Of a stretch of 64,000 bases of DNA, positions 1 through 8,388 are shown in pieces (the first letter of the stretch is position 1; the number at the start of each line of letters is the position of its first letter). The translations under genes were made by a program, and so were the position numbers. The DNA comes from Nonomuraea dietziae (lineage in GTDB: Bacteria; Actinomycetota; Actinomycetes; Streptosporangiales; Streptosporangiaceae). The notes under the pieces were generated by a model. The model did not search any database and was not told where the DNA came from. It worked only from the letters and a program-made list of their open reading frames with translations. Location: NCBI RefSeq assembly GCF_014195505.1, contig NZ_JACIBV010000001.1, positions 3,410,001 to 3,474,000 on the forward strand. The letters run 5' to 3'.

Positions 1-510
1 GCGCACGCCGAGCCCGCCGGTACGGCCGGCTGTCCCACCCCCACCAAGGCGGAGGCCCGCCGATCCGCTGACGGGAAGGAGGACCGGCCGGCCAAGGGCG
101 TCACCGCCCTGAAGGGCGTGCGCGTCGGCCATCTGCCGAAGGGCTTCCTCGCGGGTCAGGTCGTGGTGAACAAGCTGCGCGGGGCCGTCGAGTACGGCTA
201 CCAGTGGTACGACGACCGCGACGAGATCGACAGGAAGCACCGGTCGCTGTGGGTGCGCGTGGTGTGCTGGCCGGCGGCAGGCAAGCTGTCCCACCTGAAG
301 AAGGCGCCGCTCGACCTCGGCACCTTCTCGGGCGACGACAAGACCGCCAGGATCGGCGGGCGCACGGTGCTCACCAAGGAGGGCGACGGAGCTCTCGGGC
401 ACGGGCGCTACGTCGGCTGGGTCGAGCGCGAGGGTGTGATCGTCACCGTGATGGCCAGCGAGCCGCTCGTCCCCGAGCTCGACGAGATCGTCAAGGGGAT
501 CCGGCTGTGA
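1..510 (+). CDS. C-terminal part of an unrecognised protein (5' truncated by window)
   Basis: The frame is open from the first base to the TGA at 508-510, so the gene very probably begins before the window; 169 residues are visible. The first 35 or so residues are rich in Ala, Pro, Thr, Lys and charged residues and look like a linker. The rest looks like a compact alpha/beta domain with conserved-looking Trp and Tyr residues (YQWYDD, LWVRVVCW, GRYVGWVERE). I see no membrane segment or catalytic motif in the visible part. It could be the extracytoplasmic half of a lipoprotein or membrane protein, but that is a guess from the linker-plus-domain look. The next gene is convergent. Confidence 0.6.
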   Translation, partial: AHAEPAGTAGCPTPTKAEARRSADGKEDRPAKGVTALKGVRVGHLPKGFLAGQVVVNKLRGAVEYGYQWYDDRDEIDRKHRSLWVRVVCWPAAGKLSHLKKAPLDLGTFSGDDKTARIGGRTVLTKEGDGALGHGRYVGWVEREGVIVTVMASEPLVPELDEIVKGIRL

Positions 511-566
511 GTGAGGCGGTCTCCCGGCGGGACCCGGGGTCGTAGCTCCCGCGACAGAGCGGACGT

Positions 567-1523
567 TCAGCGGAACAGGTGGGCGTTCTCGTCCGCCCAG
601 TCGTCGAAGCCGCGCAGCGGGCGGCCGATGATCTCCTGCACGGCGGGCCGCTGGTCGAGCGTCCACTGGGTGAGTTCGGCCAGCCGCGCGCCGTACTCCT
701 CCAGGGCGTACAGCGTCACGTCGATGCCGCTGTCGGGCCAGCCGTGACGCCGCCAGTTCGCGCGGCTGTCGTCGGGTTTCACCTCGACGGCCGCGATGTC
801 GCCGCCGACGGCTCTGGCGATGCTGGCCACGCGCGATCGGGTGCTGATCGGCGGTCCGACCGCCTCGAGGACGGCCCCGGCACAGTCGTCGGCACGCAGC
901 GCCGCCACCGCCACGGCGGCGAGGTCGTCCTCGTGGATGAAGGGATAGTGGCCGCCGTCCAGGAAGGCCTCCCGCACGACGCGCTCGCCGCTGATCGTCT
1001 GCGGCCAGTCCGACCCTGTGGCGGGATAGGTGCCCTCGATCATCGCCCCCATCACCGCTGAAGGGCGGATGTGCGTCCACTCCATCCCGGAGCGTTCGAC
1101 GGCCCGCTCGATGGCCAGCCAGAACCACGTCTCCGGCGGATAGGACTCCTCGTACTCCGGCCCGTGGGAGGACAGCACGACGATCCGCCGCACACCTGCG
1201 ACTCTGGCGAGATCCAGGGCGTCCCGCACCGTCGTGGGCACGGCTCCGGCGAGGAAGACGCCGTCGACGCCGGCGAAGACCTCGGCGTACTCCAGTGGCC
1301 GGGTGATGGACCCCTCGACGACCTCGACCTCGTCAGGCCAGCCGTCCATCTGGGCGGGCTCGGCCAGAACGCGCACCCGGTCCCCCGCCTCCAGCAGTTG
1401 CCGTGCCAGGCTCCGCCCGACGATCCCCGTGGGGCTGCTGCCCGCGTCCTTTCTGGCGCTGACGGCAGTCAGCAGGCGCAGACCGGCCTGCCAGGTATTC
1501 GTGAACCGGTTGATTCCGCCCAT
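567..1523 (-). CDS. NmrA-like NAD(P)-binding protein
   Basis: A 318-residue atypical short-chain dehydrogenase/NmrA-type protein. The body is typical of the family: GIVGRSLARQLLEAGDRVRVL after the nucleotide loop, an acidic end of strand 2, VDGVFLAG, RRIVVLSSHGP, and a C-terminal substrate region. The start at 1523 is chosen because a GGAGG lies 8 bases upstream; the frame stays open further upstream without a comparable site. The first strand and first glycine of the usual TGATGxxG loop look altered (GSSPTGIVG), so NAD(P) binding may be weakened, or the N-terminus may have been rearranged. Such proteins often act as redox sensors or isoflavone-reductase-like enzymes; the substrate cannot be told. 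It is divergent from the glutamine amidotransferase. Confidence 0.8.
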   Translation of the reverse strand: MGGINRFTNTWQAGLRLLTAVSARKDAGSSPTGIVGRSLARQLLEAGDRVRVLAEPAQMDGWPDEVEVVEGSITRPLEYAEVFAGVDGVFLAGAVPTTVRDALDLARVAGVRRIVVLSSHGPEYEESYPPETWFWLAIERAVERSGMEWTHIRPSAVMGAMIEGTYPATGSDWPQTISGERVVREAFLDGGHYPFIHEDDLAAVAVAALRADDCAGAVLEAVGPPISTRSRVASIARAVGGDIAAVEVKPDDSRANWRRHGWPDSGIDVTLYALEEYGARLAELTQWTLDQRPAVQEIIGRPLRGFDDWADENAHLFR

Positions 1524-1789
1524 GGCAAGAGCCTCCAACACGAGAGTGGAGATCTTGCGCCGCCCCCGGTGGCAGGGGGAGGTTGCGGATCCGAGATCGC
1601 CGACCCTACCACCCGTGCGGACCGCCCGCGTGTCCGCCGCGGAAGCCGGCGCCGAGCGGGTCGGACGCCGCCCTCGACGCCGCGCTCCGCGCTCAGCAGG
1701 AGGTTCGCGCGCCGAACCCGCCGCGCCATACCGCACGGCTGAGGGGGTACGGCTGAGGTTGTACGACCCGGTGAGGAAAGGCGTGGCTC

Positions 1790-2629
1790 ATGTGCCGATG
1801 GCTTGTTTACTCGGGGACGCCCGTGCTGCTGTGCGACGTGCTGTACCGTCCGGTGCCGTCGCTGATCGACCAGAGCCTGCGCTCCCGGATGGGGGTGGAG
1901 ACGACGAACGGCGACGGGTTCGGCATCGGCTGGTACACCGACGACATCGCCACCCCCGCGATCTTCAGGGACACCGGTCCGGCCTGGAACAACCGTAACC
2001 TGCGGGAGATCGCCGACCATGTGCGCTCTCCGCTGTTCTTCGCCCACATCCGCTCGTCGACCGGCACGGCGGTGCAGCAGACCAACTGCCACCCGTTCCG
2101 TCACGGACGCTGGATGTGGATGCACAACGGCGTGGTCGCGGGCTTCGACCGGCTCCGGCGGGAGCTGTGCATGGCCGTCGATCCCGCGCTGTTCTCCCGC
2201 ATCGAGGGCACGACGGACTCGGAGGTGATGTTCTACCTGGCGCTGACGTTCGGCCTGGACGAGGATCCGCCGGGGGCCGTGGCCCGCATGGCCGGTCTGG
2301 TCGAACGGCTCGGCCACGACCACGGCATCGAGTTCCCGCTGCAGATGACGGTCGCGACGTCGAACGGCGAGCGGGTGTGGGTCTTCCGCTACTCCAGCCG
2401 GCGCGAGTCGCGCACGCTGTTCTACAGTTCCAGCGTCGAGTCTTTGCGCGCGCTGCACCCCGATGTCGCGTGGCTGCGCGGGCTGTCCGCCGACACCCGC
2501 CTGGTGGTGTCCGAGCCGCTCGGCGATCTGCCCGGAGCCTGGAACGAGCTCCCTGAGAGCAGCTACGGCGTCATCCCGCCCGACGGCGAGCTGCTGGCCG
2601 GGTTCGATGTGGCGATGACGGCTCACTGA
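1790..2629 (+). CDS. class II glutamine amidotransferase (YafJ/GATase_4 type)
   Basis: A 279-residue stand-alone Ntn-hydrolase amidotransferase. Cys2, exposed after removal of Met1 (MCRWLVYSG), is the expected nucleophile. Other family landmarks are GDGFGIGWY near residue 43, HIRSSTG, the NCHPF and MHNGVV blocks, and TDSEVMF. Such domains release ammonia from glutamine; YafJ-type proteins lack a fused synthetase and their acceptor is unknown. EgtC of ergothioneine synthesis is a relative, but no egtB or egtD lies nearby, so I do not call it egtC. GAGGAAAGG sits upstream of the ATG. The convergent next gene ends one base away. Confidence 0.88.
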   Translation: MCRWLVYSGTPVLLCDVLYRPVPSLIDQSLRSRMGVETTNGDGFGIGWYTDDIATPAIFRDTGPAWNNRNLREIADHVRSPLFFAHIRSSTGTAVQQTNCHPFRHGRWMWMHNGVVAGFDRLRRELCMAVDPALFSRIEGTTDSEVMFYLALTFGLDEDPPGAVARMAGLVERLGHDHGIEFPLQMTVATSNGERVWVFRYSSRRESRTLFYSSSVESLRALHPDVAWLRGLSADTRLVVSEPLGDLPGAWNELPESSYGVIPPDGELLAGFDVAMTAH

Positions 2630-2630
2630 C

Positions 2631-2966
2631 CTACGCGCGGTCCTCGGGGACGGCCAGCTCGCCGAGGAGCGACCAGTCGTGCTGCGCCACCTCCGCGTTC
2701 ACGATCCGCGGCGTCTCCGCCAGATACCCGGGAAGCGCCTGCTGCGCCTTCCTGAAGTGCTCGGACTGGACGTGGGCGGCGCCTGCCTCGCCGTCGCGGA
2801 ACGCCTCGACCAGGACGTACTCGTCGGGCCTGTCGACGCTGCGCGACCAGTCGAACCACAGGCAGCCGGGCTCGCCGCGGGTGGCCCTGGTGAACTCGTC
2901 CGTGATCTCGGGCCACCTGTCGGCGTGCTCGGGCCGGACGCGGAACTTCGCGGTGATGAAGATCAT
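2631..2966 (-). CDS. antibiotic biosynthesis monooxygenase (ABM) domain protein
   Basis: A 111-residue ferredoxin-like ABM/quinol monooxygenase protein. It starts MIFITAKFRV, followed by the family's GCLWFDW strand, a central YVLVEAFRDGEAGAAH block with the conserved His, and a further HF pair. ABM proteins are small dimeric cofactor-free oxygenases, or degraders of reactive quinones and haem-like molecules; YgiN is a known relative. The start at 2966 has AAGGAG about 9 bases upstream, while longer upstream reading shows no family similarity. Monocistronic and convergent with the amidotransferase. The substrate is unknown. Confidence 0.82.
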   Translation of the reverse strand: MIFITAKFRVRPEHADRWPEITDEFTRATRGEPGCLWFDWSRSVDRPDEYVLVEAFRDGEAGAAHVQSEHFRKAQQALPGYLAETPRIVNAEVAQHDWSLLGELAVPEDRA

Positions 2967-3122
2967 TGTTGCTCGCTCCTTCAAGCTCGGAACCCGGCCC
3001 ACGACACCGGGCGAGACGAGGCTAGCGCCCGCCCCATCATGATCGTCGACGGCTCGCTCGGCGAGCGGGTCGTCCGCTACAGTCATCCCGGGCGAACCGC
3101 CCACCCCTCACGTTGGGAGCGC

Positions 3123-3620
3123 ATGATGGACGTACTCTCGACGCTGGCGCTGATCGCCGCGACGCTGTCCATGGGAATGGTCTCCAGCGTGTTCGCCCTC
3201 TACGCGCACACCGTCATGCCGGGCCTCAGGCGGACCGACGACCGCACCTTCGTCGGGGCGTTCCAGGCGCTCGACCGGGCGATCATCAATCCGTGGTTCA
3301 TCGGCGGCGGCTTCCTCGGCGCGCTGCTGTTCACCATCGCCGCCGCCGTGACACAGCTCGGCAGGCCCGCCTTCGCGTGGATCGCCATCGCACTCGTGCT
3401 GTACGCCGTCACCGTCGTCATCACGATCGCCGCCAACGTGCCGCGCAACGACGCGATCAAGGCGGCGGGAGACCCTGACCGGATGGACGTGGCCGCGGTC
3501 CGCCGGCAGTTCGACGAGGCCAGGTGGGCCAGGTTCAACCTGGTCCGCGTGTTCACCAGCGTCCCCGCCTTCGCGCTGCTGGTCTGGGCGCTCGTGCTGC
3601 ACGGCCAGTCGTCGGCCTGA
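3123..3620 (+). CDS. DUF1772 / anthrone-oxygenase-like membrane protein
   Basis: A 165-residue integral membrane protein with four predicted hydrophobic helices: near residues 4-24, 58-80, 86-104 and 140-160. Features of the DUF1772 (anthrone oxygenase-like) family are visible: the N-terminal small-residue helix ending in FALYAHTVMPGL, the AxxxxNPWF segment, NVPRND between helices 3 and 4, and the WxRFNxVR motif before the last helix. Two adjacent ATGs (3123 and 3126) could start it; GGGAG lies just upstream. Most bacterial members have no proven reaction. Confidence 0.82.
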   Translation: MMDVLSTLALIAATLSMGMVSSVFALYAHTVMPGLRRTDDRTFVGAFQALDRAIINPWFIGGGFLGALLFTIAAAVTQLGRPAFAWIAIALVLYAVTVVITIAANVPRNDAIKAAGDPDRMDVAAVRRQFDEARWARFNLVRVFTSVPAFALLVWALVLHGQSSA

Positions 3621-3631
3621 CGGCCGCCCTC

Positions 3632-3666
3632 GGGTGGACGGCCGCGGCGTCCTCGACCGTCCACCC
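3632..3666. terminator. bidirectional hairpin between convergent genes
   Basis: A perfect 10-bp inverted repeat, GGGTGGACGG (3632-3641) and CCGTCCACCC (3657-3666), has a 15-base loop. It fills the 51-base gap between two convergent genes. There is no T-run, which is common for actinomycete terminators. Confidence 0.6.
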
Positions 3667-3671
3667 TGGCA

Positions 3672-5453
3672 TCACGGCGCGCCGGCGAGGTCGTCGGCGG
3701 CGATGTAGCCGAAGGTCATCGCGGGACCGAGCGTCGAGCCCGCTCCCGCGTAGCTGTGGCCCATCACCGCCCCGCTCGCGTTGCCCGCGGCGTACAGGCC
3801 GGGGATGACGGATCCGTCCGCGCGCAGCACGCGCGCCCGCGCGTCCGTGCGCATCCCGCCCTTGGTGCCGAGATCCCCTGGGACGATCTTGAGGGCGTAG
3901 TACGGCGGCAGCCACAGCGGCGCCAGGCAGGAGTTCGGGCGGACGGCGGGGTCGGTGTAGTAGTGGTCGTAGACGCTGTCGCCGCGATGGAAGTCCAGGT
4001 CCTTGCCCGTCCGCGCGAAGCCGTTGAACCTGGTGACCGTCTGCCGCAGGGCCGCGGACGGGACGCCGATCTTCGCCGCCAGGTCACCGATCGTCCAGGC
4101 CTTGTGGACGGCGCCCGCGGCGTACCAGGAGTCGGGGAACGGCAGCGTCGGCGCGAGGTCCTTGAACAGGTACCTGTTGCGGTAGTTCTGGTCCACGATC
4201 AGCCAGCAGGGAATGTGCGGCCCGCTGGCGTTGCGGTCGTACATGACGTGCACGACGTCGCTGTACGGCGCACCCTCGTTGACGAACCGCACGCCGTCCC
4301 CGTTGACCAGGATGCCGCCCGGCAGCGTGCGCTCGGCCAGGCAGAAGTACGGCTCGTCCGGCAGCGGGATCGCCGGGCCCCACCAGGCGTCGTCCATCAG
4401 GTCGAGGGCGGCTCCGGCGCGGCGGCCTGCCCTGATGCCGTCTCCGGTGTTCTCCTGGGCGCCGACCGTCCAGTCCGTCCCGATGGGCTGCCGCTGGAAC
4501 TCCGTGCGCATGGCCAGGTCGTGCTCGAAGCCGCCCGAGCCGACGATGACGCCGCGCGAGGCCCTGACCAGCACCTGCCCGCCGTTGTGCGACACGACCA
4601 CGCCCGTGGCCCTGCCGTCCCCGTCGAACCGCAGGTCCACCAGCGGCGTGTTCAGCCGCACCGGCACCCCGGCGGCCAGCAGACCCGCGCGCAGCCCGCC
4701 TGCCAGCGCCTGGCCCATCGTCAGGGGGATCTCCCCGCGCAGCGCGGCGGCGGTGTACCTGGCCACGCACTCGGCGGAGACGGCCGCCCCCTTGAGGTTG
4801 ACGGCGGCGAGGTTGAGCCACTTGTAGTCGGCGCTGAACACGACGAGCCCCGCGGGCGTGGGGATGTAGGCGGGGTTCAGATGGGCGAGCTCGGCGCCGA
4901 GCACCCTGCCGTCGAGCTGGTCGGGCTCGATGGAGCGGCCGTTCGGCATCCCGCCCTGCAGCTCCGGATAGTAGTCGGAGTAGCCCTCCATCCAACGGAA
5001 GCGCAGGGGGCTGTTCCGCATCACGAACGAGATCATCGCGGGGCCGTTGGCGAGGAAGGCGGCCTGCCGGTCGGCGGGCGCCCCACCGCCCACGACCGCC
5101 GCGAGGTAGGCGGCCGCCTTCGCGGGCGTGTCGGGGACGCCCGCGGCCAGGATGACCTCGTTGTTCGGGATCCAGATGCCGGCTCCCGAGCGGGCCGCCG
5201 AACCCCCGAACGTGGGCGCCTTCTCGATCACCACGGTCCGCAGCCCGCGCCTGGCCGCCCGCAGCGCCGCCGTCATGCCTGCCGCGCCTGAGCCCACCAC
5301 GACGACGTCGTAGTCCTCGACGGCCGCGTAGGCGGTGCCGCCGAGGCCGCCCAGCACGCCGGTGGTGAGGACGGCTCCCGCCGCCCCGCGTAACACCTGC
5401 CGCCTGGTGTGCCCTGGGAGGGGCGTCGGCTGGGGGTTCTGGTCCGTGGGCAT
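3672..5453 (-). CDS. Tat-exported FAD-dependent oxidoreductase, 3-ketosteroid dehydrogenase-like
   Basis: A 593-residue flavoprotein of the FAD_binding_2 / fumarate-reductase superfamily. Residues 1-43 look like a Tat signal (twin Arg 17-18 in HTRRQVLRG, then an Ala/Gly-rich hydrophobic stretch to TAYA). The dinucleotide motif VVVGSGAAGMTAALRAARRG starts near residue 51, followed by GGSAARSGAGIWIPNN. The C-terminal GLYAAGNASGAVMGHSYAGAG and TLGPAMTFG match the steroid delta1/delta4-dehydrogenase pattern, where the Tyr and Gly of the YxxxG motif lie at the active site. Tat export is unusual for these normally cytoplasmic enzymes and fits a folded, FAD-loaded secreted oxidase or dehydrogenase. 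The start at 5453 has AAGGGA upstream. The exact substrate is open. Confidence 0.85.
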   Translation of the reverse strand: MPTDQNPQPTPLPGHTRRQVLRGAAGAVLTTGVLGGLGGTAYAAVEDYDVVVVGSGAAGMTAALRAARRGLRTVVIEKAPTFGGSAARSGAGIWIPNNEVILAAGVPDTPAKAAAYLAAVVGGGAPADRQAAFLANGPAMISFVMRNSPLRFRWMEGYSDYYPELQGGMPNGRSIEPDQLDGRVLGAELAHLNPAYIPTPAGLVVFSADYKWLNLAAVNLKGAAVSAECVARYTAAALRGEIPLTMGQALAGGLRAGLLAAGVPVRLNTPLVDLRFDGDGRATGVVVSHNGGQVLVRASRGVIVGSGGFEHDLAMRTEFQRQPIGTDWTVGAQENTGDGIRAGRRAGAALDLMDDAWWGPAIPLPDEPYFCLAERTLPGGILVNGDGVRFVNEGAPYSDVVHVMYDRNASGPHIPCWLIVDQNYRNRYLFKDLAPTLPFPDSWYAAGAVHKAWTIGDLAAKIGVPSAALRQTVTRFNGFARTGKDLDFHRGDSVYDHYYTDPAVRPNSCLAPLWLPPYYALKIVPGDLGTKGGMRTDARARVLRADGSVIPGLYAAGNASGAVMGHSYAGAGSTLGPAMTFGYIAADDLAGAP

Positions 5454-5562
5454 GGCGCATCCCTTCGACGTGAGGCTGACCTGTGGCCGGCGCTTCGCGC
5501 CTGGCGTTGACGAAGCATGCGCTTGGTTGGTAGACCTGTCAACGGCGCGGGCCACGTCCCGC

Positions 5563-6549
5563 TCACTCCTGAGGCGCCTCGTCGGTCCAGCCCAGCCGCT
5601 TGACCACGTACGAGTCGAACACTTCGCCGTTGCCAGAGTCGCTCGCCTGACCGCCCGCAGGGATCAGCGCGTCCTGTACGGCGAGCAGATCGCCGCTGTC
5701 CCTGTCGATGACGATCTGCCGGCGCGCAGGAGAGGCTCCGTGCATCAGCGCGACCCCGGTGCGACCGTCGAGGTCGGTGACGCCGTCGGCCACCCGTGTG
5801 CCCGGCAGGTCGGCGAGTATCCGGTACAGCGCCGCCCTCGTGCCCGGGGTGCTCTCGGCGTCGAGGAGCAGCCACGTGGCGGCGCCCCAGAGCCACTCCT
5901 CCTGGCTGTCCACGCCACTCGCCGGGAAGTGCCTCAGCATCTCGGCCTTGAGCGCCTCGGGATCGGTGGGCAGTCCCGCCACGGGCTTGAGCGTCAGGCC
6001 CAGGGGGGTGAAGAAGGTCCTGCCGAGCCGGCAGTCGTCGCTGGGCTTGCAGAGCTTCGGCGAGCCGGCGTCCTTCCACGCCTGTTCGTCGGCGGCAGTG
6101 AGCGGTCTGGCGACCACGTCTCCCGTTTCCGTCCGCTGTCTCCCTTCTCTGTTCACCCACAGCACCTCCTTGACCCGCCGCTCGACGGTGAAGGTGGGAT
6201 GGTCCTTGGTCCTGTCTCGCGATACGTGCAGCATCTCCCGCCGCCACCAAGCGCCGGTGCCGGGGGGTCGCGCGGCGAGCCGGTCGGCCGCCGCGCCGAG
6301 CACCGCGGCAGGCTCGGGCACCGCGGCCGTTTCGCCACCGGACCCGCCCAGCATGGACACCGCCACGAAGCCTCCGACCAGCACCAGGCTGACCGCCGCG
6401 GCCGCGAGCGCCACCCTTGACAGGGCAGGCAGGCGGTGACGACGGCGGGCGCCACCCAGCATCCGCGCGCGGACCGCCATCGCCCTGGCCTGGTCGGCGG
6501 GCGGCAGGTCCGGCATCACCTCGTCGATGAGCTGGAACTCCTTCATCAC
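5563..6549 (-). CDS. CU044_5270-type membrane protein, probable anti-sigma partner
   Basis: A 328-residue protein with a cytoplasmic N-terminus of about 45 residues, one membrane helix near residues 46-68 (LALAAAAVSLVLVGGFVAV), and a large extracytoplasmic domain. The layout and the position directly after an ECF sigma gene match the CU044_5270 family that accompanies SigE-like ECF factors in actinomycetes. Its ATG overlaps the sigma stop codon by 4 bases, so the two are translationally coupled. Motifs in the outer domain include WWRREMLHVSRD and GTRVADGVTDLDGRTGVAL. I infer that it tethers or modulates the sigma factor; no zinc HxxxCxxC anti-sigma motif is present. Confidence 0.75.
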   Translation of the reverse strand: MMKEFQLIDEVMPDLPPADQARAMAVRARMLGGARRRHRLPALSRVALAAAAVSLVLVGGFVAVSMLGGSGGETAAVPEPAAVLGAAADRLAARPPGTGAWWRREMLHVSRDRTKDHPTFTVERRVKEVLWVNREGRQRTETGDVVARPLTAADEQAWKDAGSPKLCKPSDDCRLGRTFFTPLGLTLKPVAGLPTDPEALKAEMLRHFPASGVDSQEEWLWGAATWLLLDAESTPGTRAALYRILADLPGTRVADGVTDLDGRTGVALMHGASPARRQIVIDRDSGDLLAVQDALIPAGGQASDSGNGEVFDSYVVKRLGWTDEAPQE

Positions 6550-7079
6550 ACCTCAACTCCCAACGCGTCACGCAGCTTGGTCCTGGCCCGGCTCAGCCGG
6601 GAGGCGACGGTGCCGTAGGCGACGCCGAGCGCCTCGGCCACCTCGTCGTAGGTCAGCTCGCCGTACGCGACGAGCAGCACGACATCGCGCTCGCCTGGCG
6701 ACAGCCCGGCCAGCGCGGCCGAGAGTTTCTGGACGGTCACCCCGGCGGTGACCCGATCCACGACTCGCTGGTCGTGGCCGTCGTCGGCGGCGGGCGGACC
6801 GGACCTCGACAGAGCCCGGTAGCGTCGGAGTTCGGCCCGCCTGTGCCTGCCGATGAGGTTGGTGGCGATGCCGTACAGCCAGGGTCTTATGCCGCCTCGG
6901 GCGGCGTCGAAGCTGTCGCGCCGGCGGAACGCGACGAGAAAGGTCTCGGCGGCGAGGTCCTCGGCGATGTCGAGGTCGAGGCGTCGGCCGACATAGCGGC
7001 GTATCTCCTGGTAGTGCGCGTCGAAGATGACGGCGAATCGCTCGGGGTCGGCGACCGCTCCGTCGAGGGACATGGTCAT
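6546..7079 (-). CDS. ECF RNA polymerase sigma factor
   Basis: A 177-residue sigma-70 family ECF factor. Region 2 runs about residues 12-75 (FDAHYQEIRRYVGRRL, AEDLAAETFLVAFRRR, PWLYGIATNLIGRHRR). Region 4 runs about residues 115-170 (LSPGERDVVLLVAYGELTYDEVAEALGV, TVASRLSRARTKLR). The start at 7079 is picked for GGGAG 8 bases upstream; an in-frame ATG at 7073 is a weaker choice. It overlaps the downstream CU044_5270-like gene by 4 bases. No SnoaL-type C-terminal extension is present. Its regulon is unknown; autoregulation is usual for such pairs. Confidence 0.92.
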   Translation of the reverse strand: MTMSLDGAVADPERFAVIFDAHYQEIRRYVGRRLDLDIAEDLAAETFLVAFRRRDSFDAARGGIRPWLYGIATNLIGRHRRAELRRYRALSRSGPPAADDGHDQRVVDRVTAGVTVQKLSAALAGLSPGERDVVLLVAYGELTYDEVAEALGVAYGTVASRLSRARTKLRDALGVEV

Positions 7080-7328
7080 GCAAGGGTCTCCCTTGCCGGG
7101 GAACATGGGACACCAGTGATTGCCCGTTCCCGGGAGACCCTTCCATCAGATCTCGGGCGGCTCGTCCTCTCTGCGCGCCGGCCGGTTCGTCGGGGCCGCG
7201 TCGGCGACCGCTCACGGGCGACGGCCGCGCCCTGCCCTGTCCGGCTCTCCCCCTGCTCTCAGTCTTCGCCGTGATAGGCGCGCAGCTCCCGGCGCGCCCG
7301 GCGACGGCTGCGGCGGCGCTCTCCAGAG

Positions 7329-8312
7329 CTACAGCTGACGTAGCACCTGCATGGCCTCCCGCTCGATGCGCGAAAGGTCGTGGAGGATGACGCCGGCCTG
7401 CTGGAGGTGCGCGTCGTCGCCGCTCTGCCCGGCTTCGGCGATCAAGCCTGCCACGTCCGTCCACATGGTGGCGGCCTCGCCGTACAGCCGGTGGCCGGCG
7501 CGCAGGCCGTCGTCGTCGATCAGCCCGGCGCACTCTTCGAGGAAGTCACGGTAGAGGGCGCGGAACAGGGCGCCGCCGGTGCCGGCCTTCTCCATGAGGA
7601 GGGCCGCCTGCGGCAGGTCCCGCTCTGGCCGCTCCACGCGCAGCAGCCATCTGGGCACCTGGCCGGCGGCCTTCTCGATGCCGCGATGGCCCACGTTCGC
7701 GATGGGGGCGGCCAGGAAGGCGTCAGCGCAGGCCTTGATCGCGGGGATGAGCTGGTCCTGCCAGCGGGGCGGGTGCGCCGGCAGCGAGATGGCGAAGGAT
7801 CGGTTCCTGGCGGTCATCGGGCCCCGTTCGGCCCTCGCCATGGCCAGACTGGTCCGGCTGGTGCGCACCGCTCCGCCCTGCTGCTCGGTGTCCACCAGGT
7901 AGGCATGGTGTTCGTCGTAGCCGTACATCGCGACGACATGGCCGCCGAAGCGCACCTTGGACCGGAAGTAGTCCAGGTGGTAGCAGTCGAGCTGAAGGCC
8001 GACCGGCCGGCCGGCGTCGAGTTGGCCGGCCACGTTCTCCCACGCCTTGCGCGGTGAGGTGGTCTCCTCGACCCGCAGGGTCAGCCCCAGCCTTGCGGCC
8101 AGATTCCGGGTGAGCTCGAACGGCTTGACACGGCCTCCGAGGAAGGGGAAAGCCATGGCCTTGCTGTCCCAGTAGATGAAGGACAGGCCCGAGCCGAGCC
8201 CGAACAGCATGGGCTCGGACAGATCAAGCCCCTCGTGCCGCAGCAGCACCCCGAGCGCCGTCGTCTCGCAGTGCTGCATGCCCCGGGCCTCGATGTCCTC
8301 CACGATCGTCAT
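7329..8312 (-). CDS. BtrH_N / DUF4872 domain protein
   Basis: A 327-residue protein. Residues 1-165 match the butirosin BtrH N-terminal domain, a papain/C39-like fold: QHCETTALG with Cys15 as the presumed nucleophile, LGSGLSFIYW, then GGHVVAMYGYD and AYLVDTEQQG, which would carry the His and Asp/Glu partners. Residues 185-325 form a helical DUF4872-like domain. BtrH itself transfers an acyl group from a carrier protein onto an aminoglycoside; homologues elsewhere lack known substrates. A strong GGAGGAG lies 8 bases before the ATG. No aminoglycoside or carrier-protein genes are nearby. Instead a hairpin and a small peptide gene precede it on the same strand, suggesting a peptide-centred role (inference). 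Confidence 0.8.
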   Translation of the reverse strand: MTIVEDIEARGMQHCETTALGVLLRHEGLDLSEPMLFGLGSGLSFIYWDSKAMAFPFLGGRVKPFELTRNLAARLGLTLRVEETTSPRKAWENVAGQLDAGRPVGLQLDCYHLDYFRSKVRFGGHVVAMYGYDEHHAYLVDTEQQGGAVRTSRTSLAMARAERGPMTARNRSFAISLPAHPPRWQDQLIPAIKACADAFLAAPIANVGHRGIEKAAGQVPRWLLRVERPERDLPQAALLMEKAGTGGALFRALYRDFLEECAGLIDDDGLRAGHRLYGEAATMWTDVAGLIAEAGQSGDDAHLQQAGVILHDLSRIEREAMQVLRQL

Positions 8313-8350
8313 GCGTCGCTCTCCTCCATGACTGGGCGATGAACGTGTGC

Positions 8351-8388
8351 GGAGCCGCTGTCCGGCACGCCGGATCTTCAGCGGCTCC
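8351..8388 (-). promoter_or_regulatory. nested hairpin in the leader of the BtrH_N gene
   Basis: The arms GGAGCCGCTG (8351-8360) and CAGCGGCTCC (8379-8388) are perfectly complementary. They enclose a second inverted repeat TCCGGC/GCCGGA (8361-8366 and 8369-8374). In the minus-strand transcript it lies between the 39-codon ORF and the BtrH_N start, 38 bases before that ATG. No U-run follows it. It could be an attenuator or a partial terminator that sets the ratio of the upstream peptide to the downstream enzyme. Confidence 0.6.

Noticed and set aside
1790-2629. Assignment of the amidotransferase as EgtC (ergothioneine)
   Set aside because: No egtA, egtB, egtD or egtE genes are in the neighbourhood; only the general class is supported.
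3756-5291. Long plus-strand open frame opposite the flavoprotein gene
   Set aside because: The opposite strand has a complete FAD enzyme with all motifs; the plus frame has none and odd composition.
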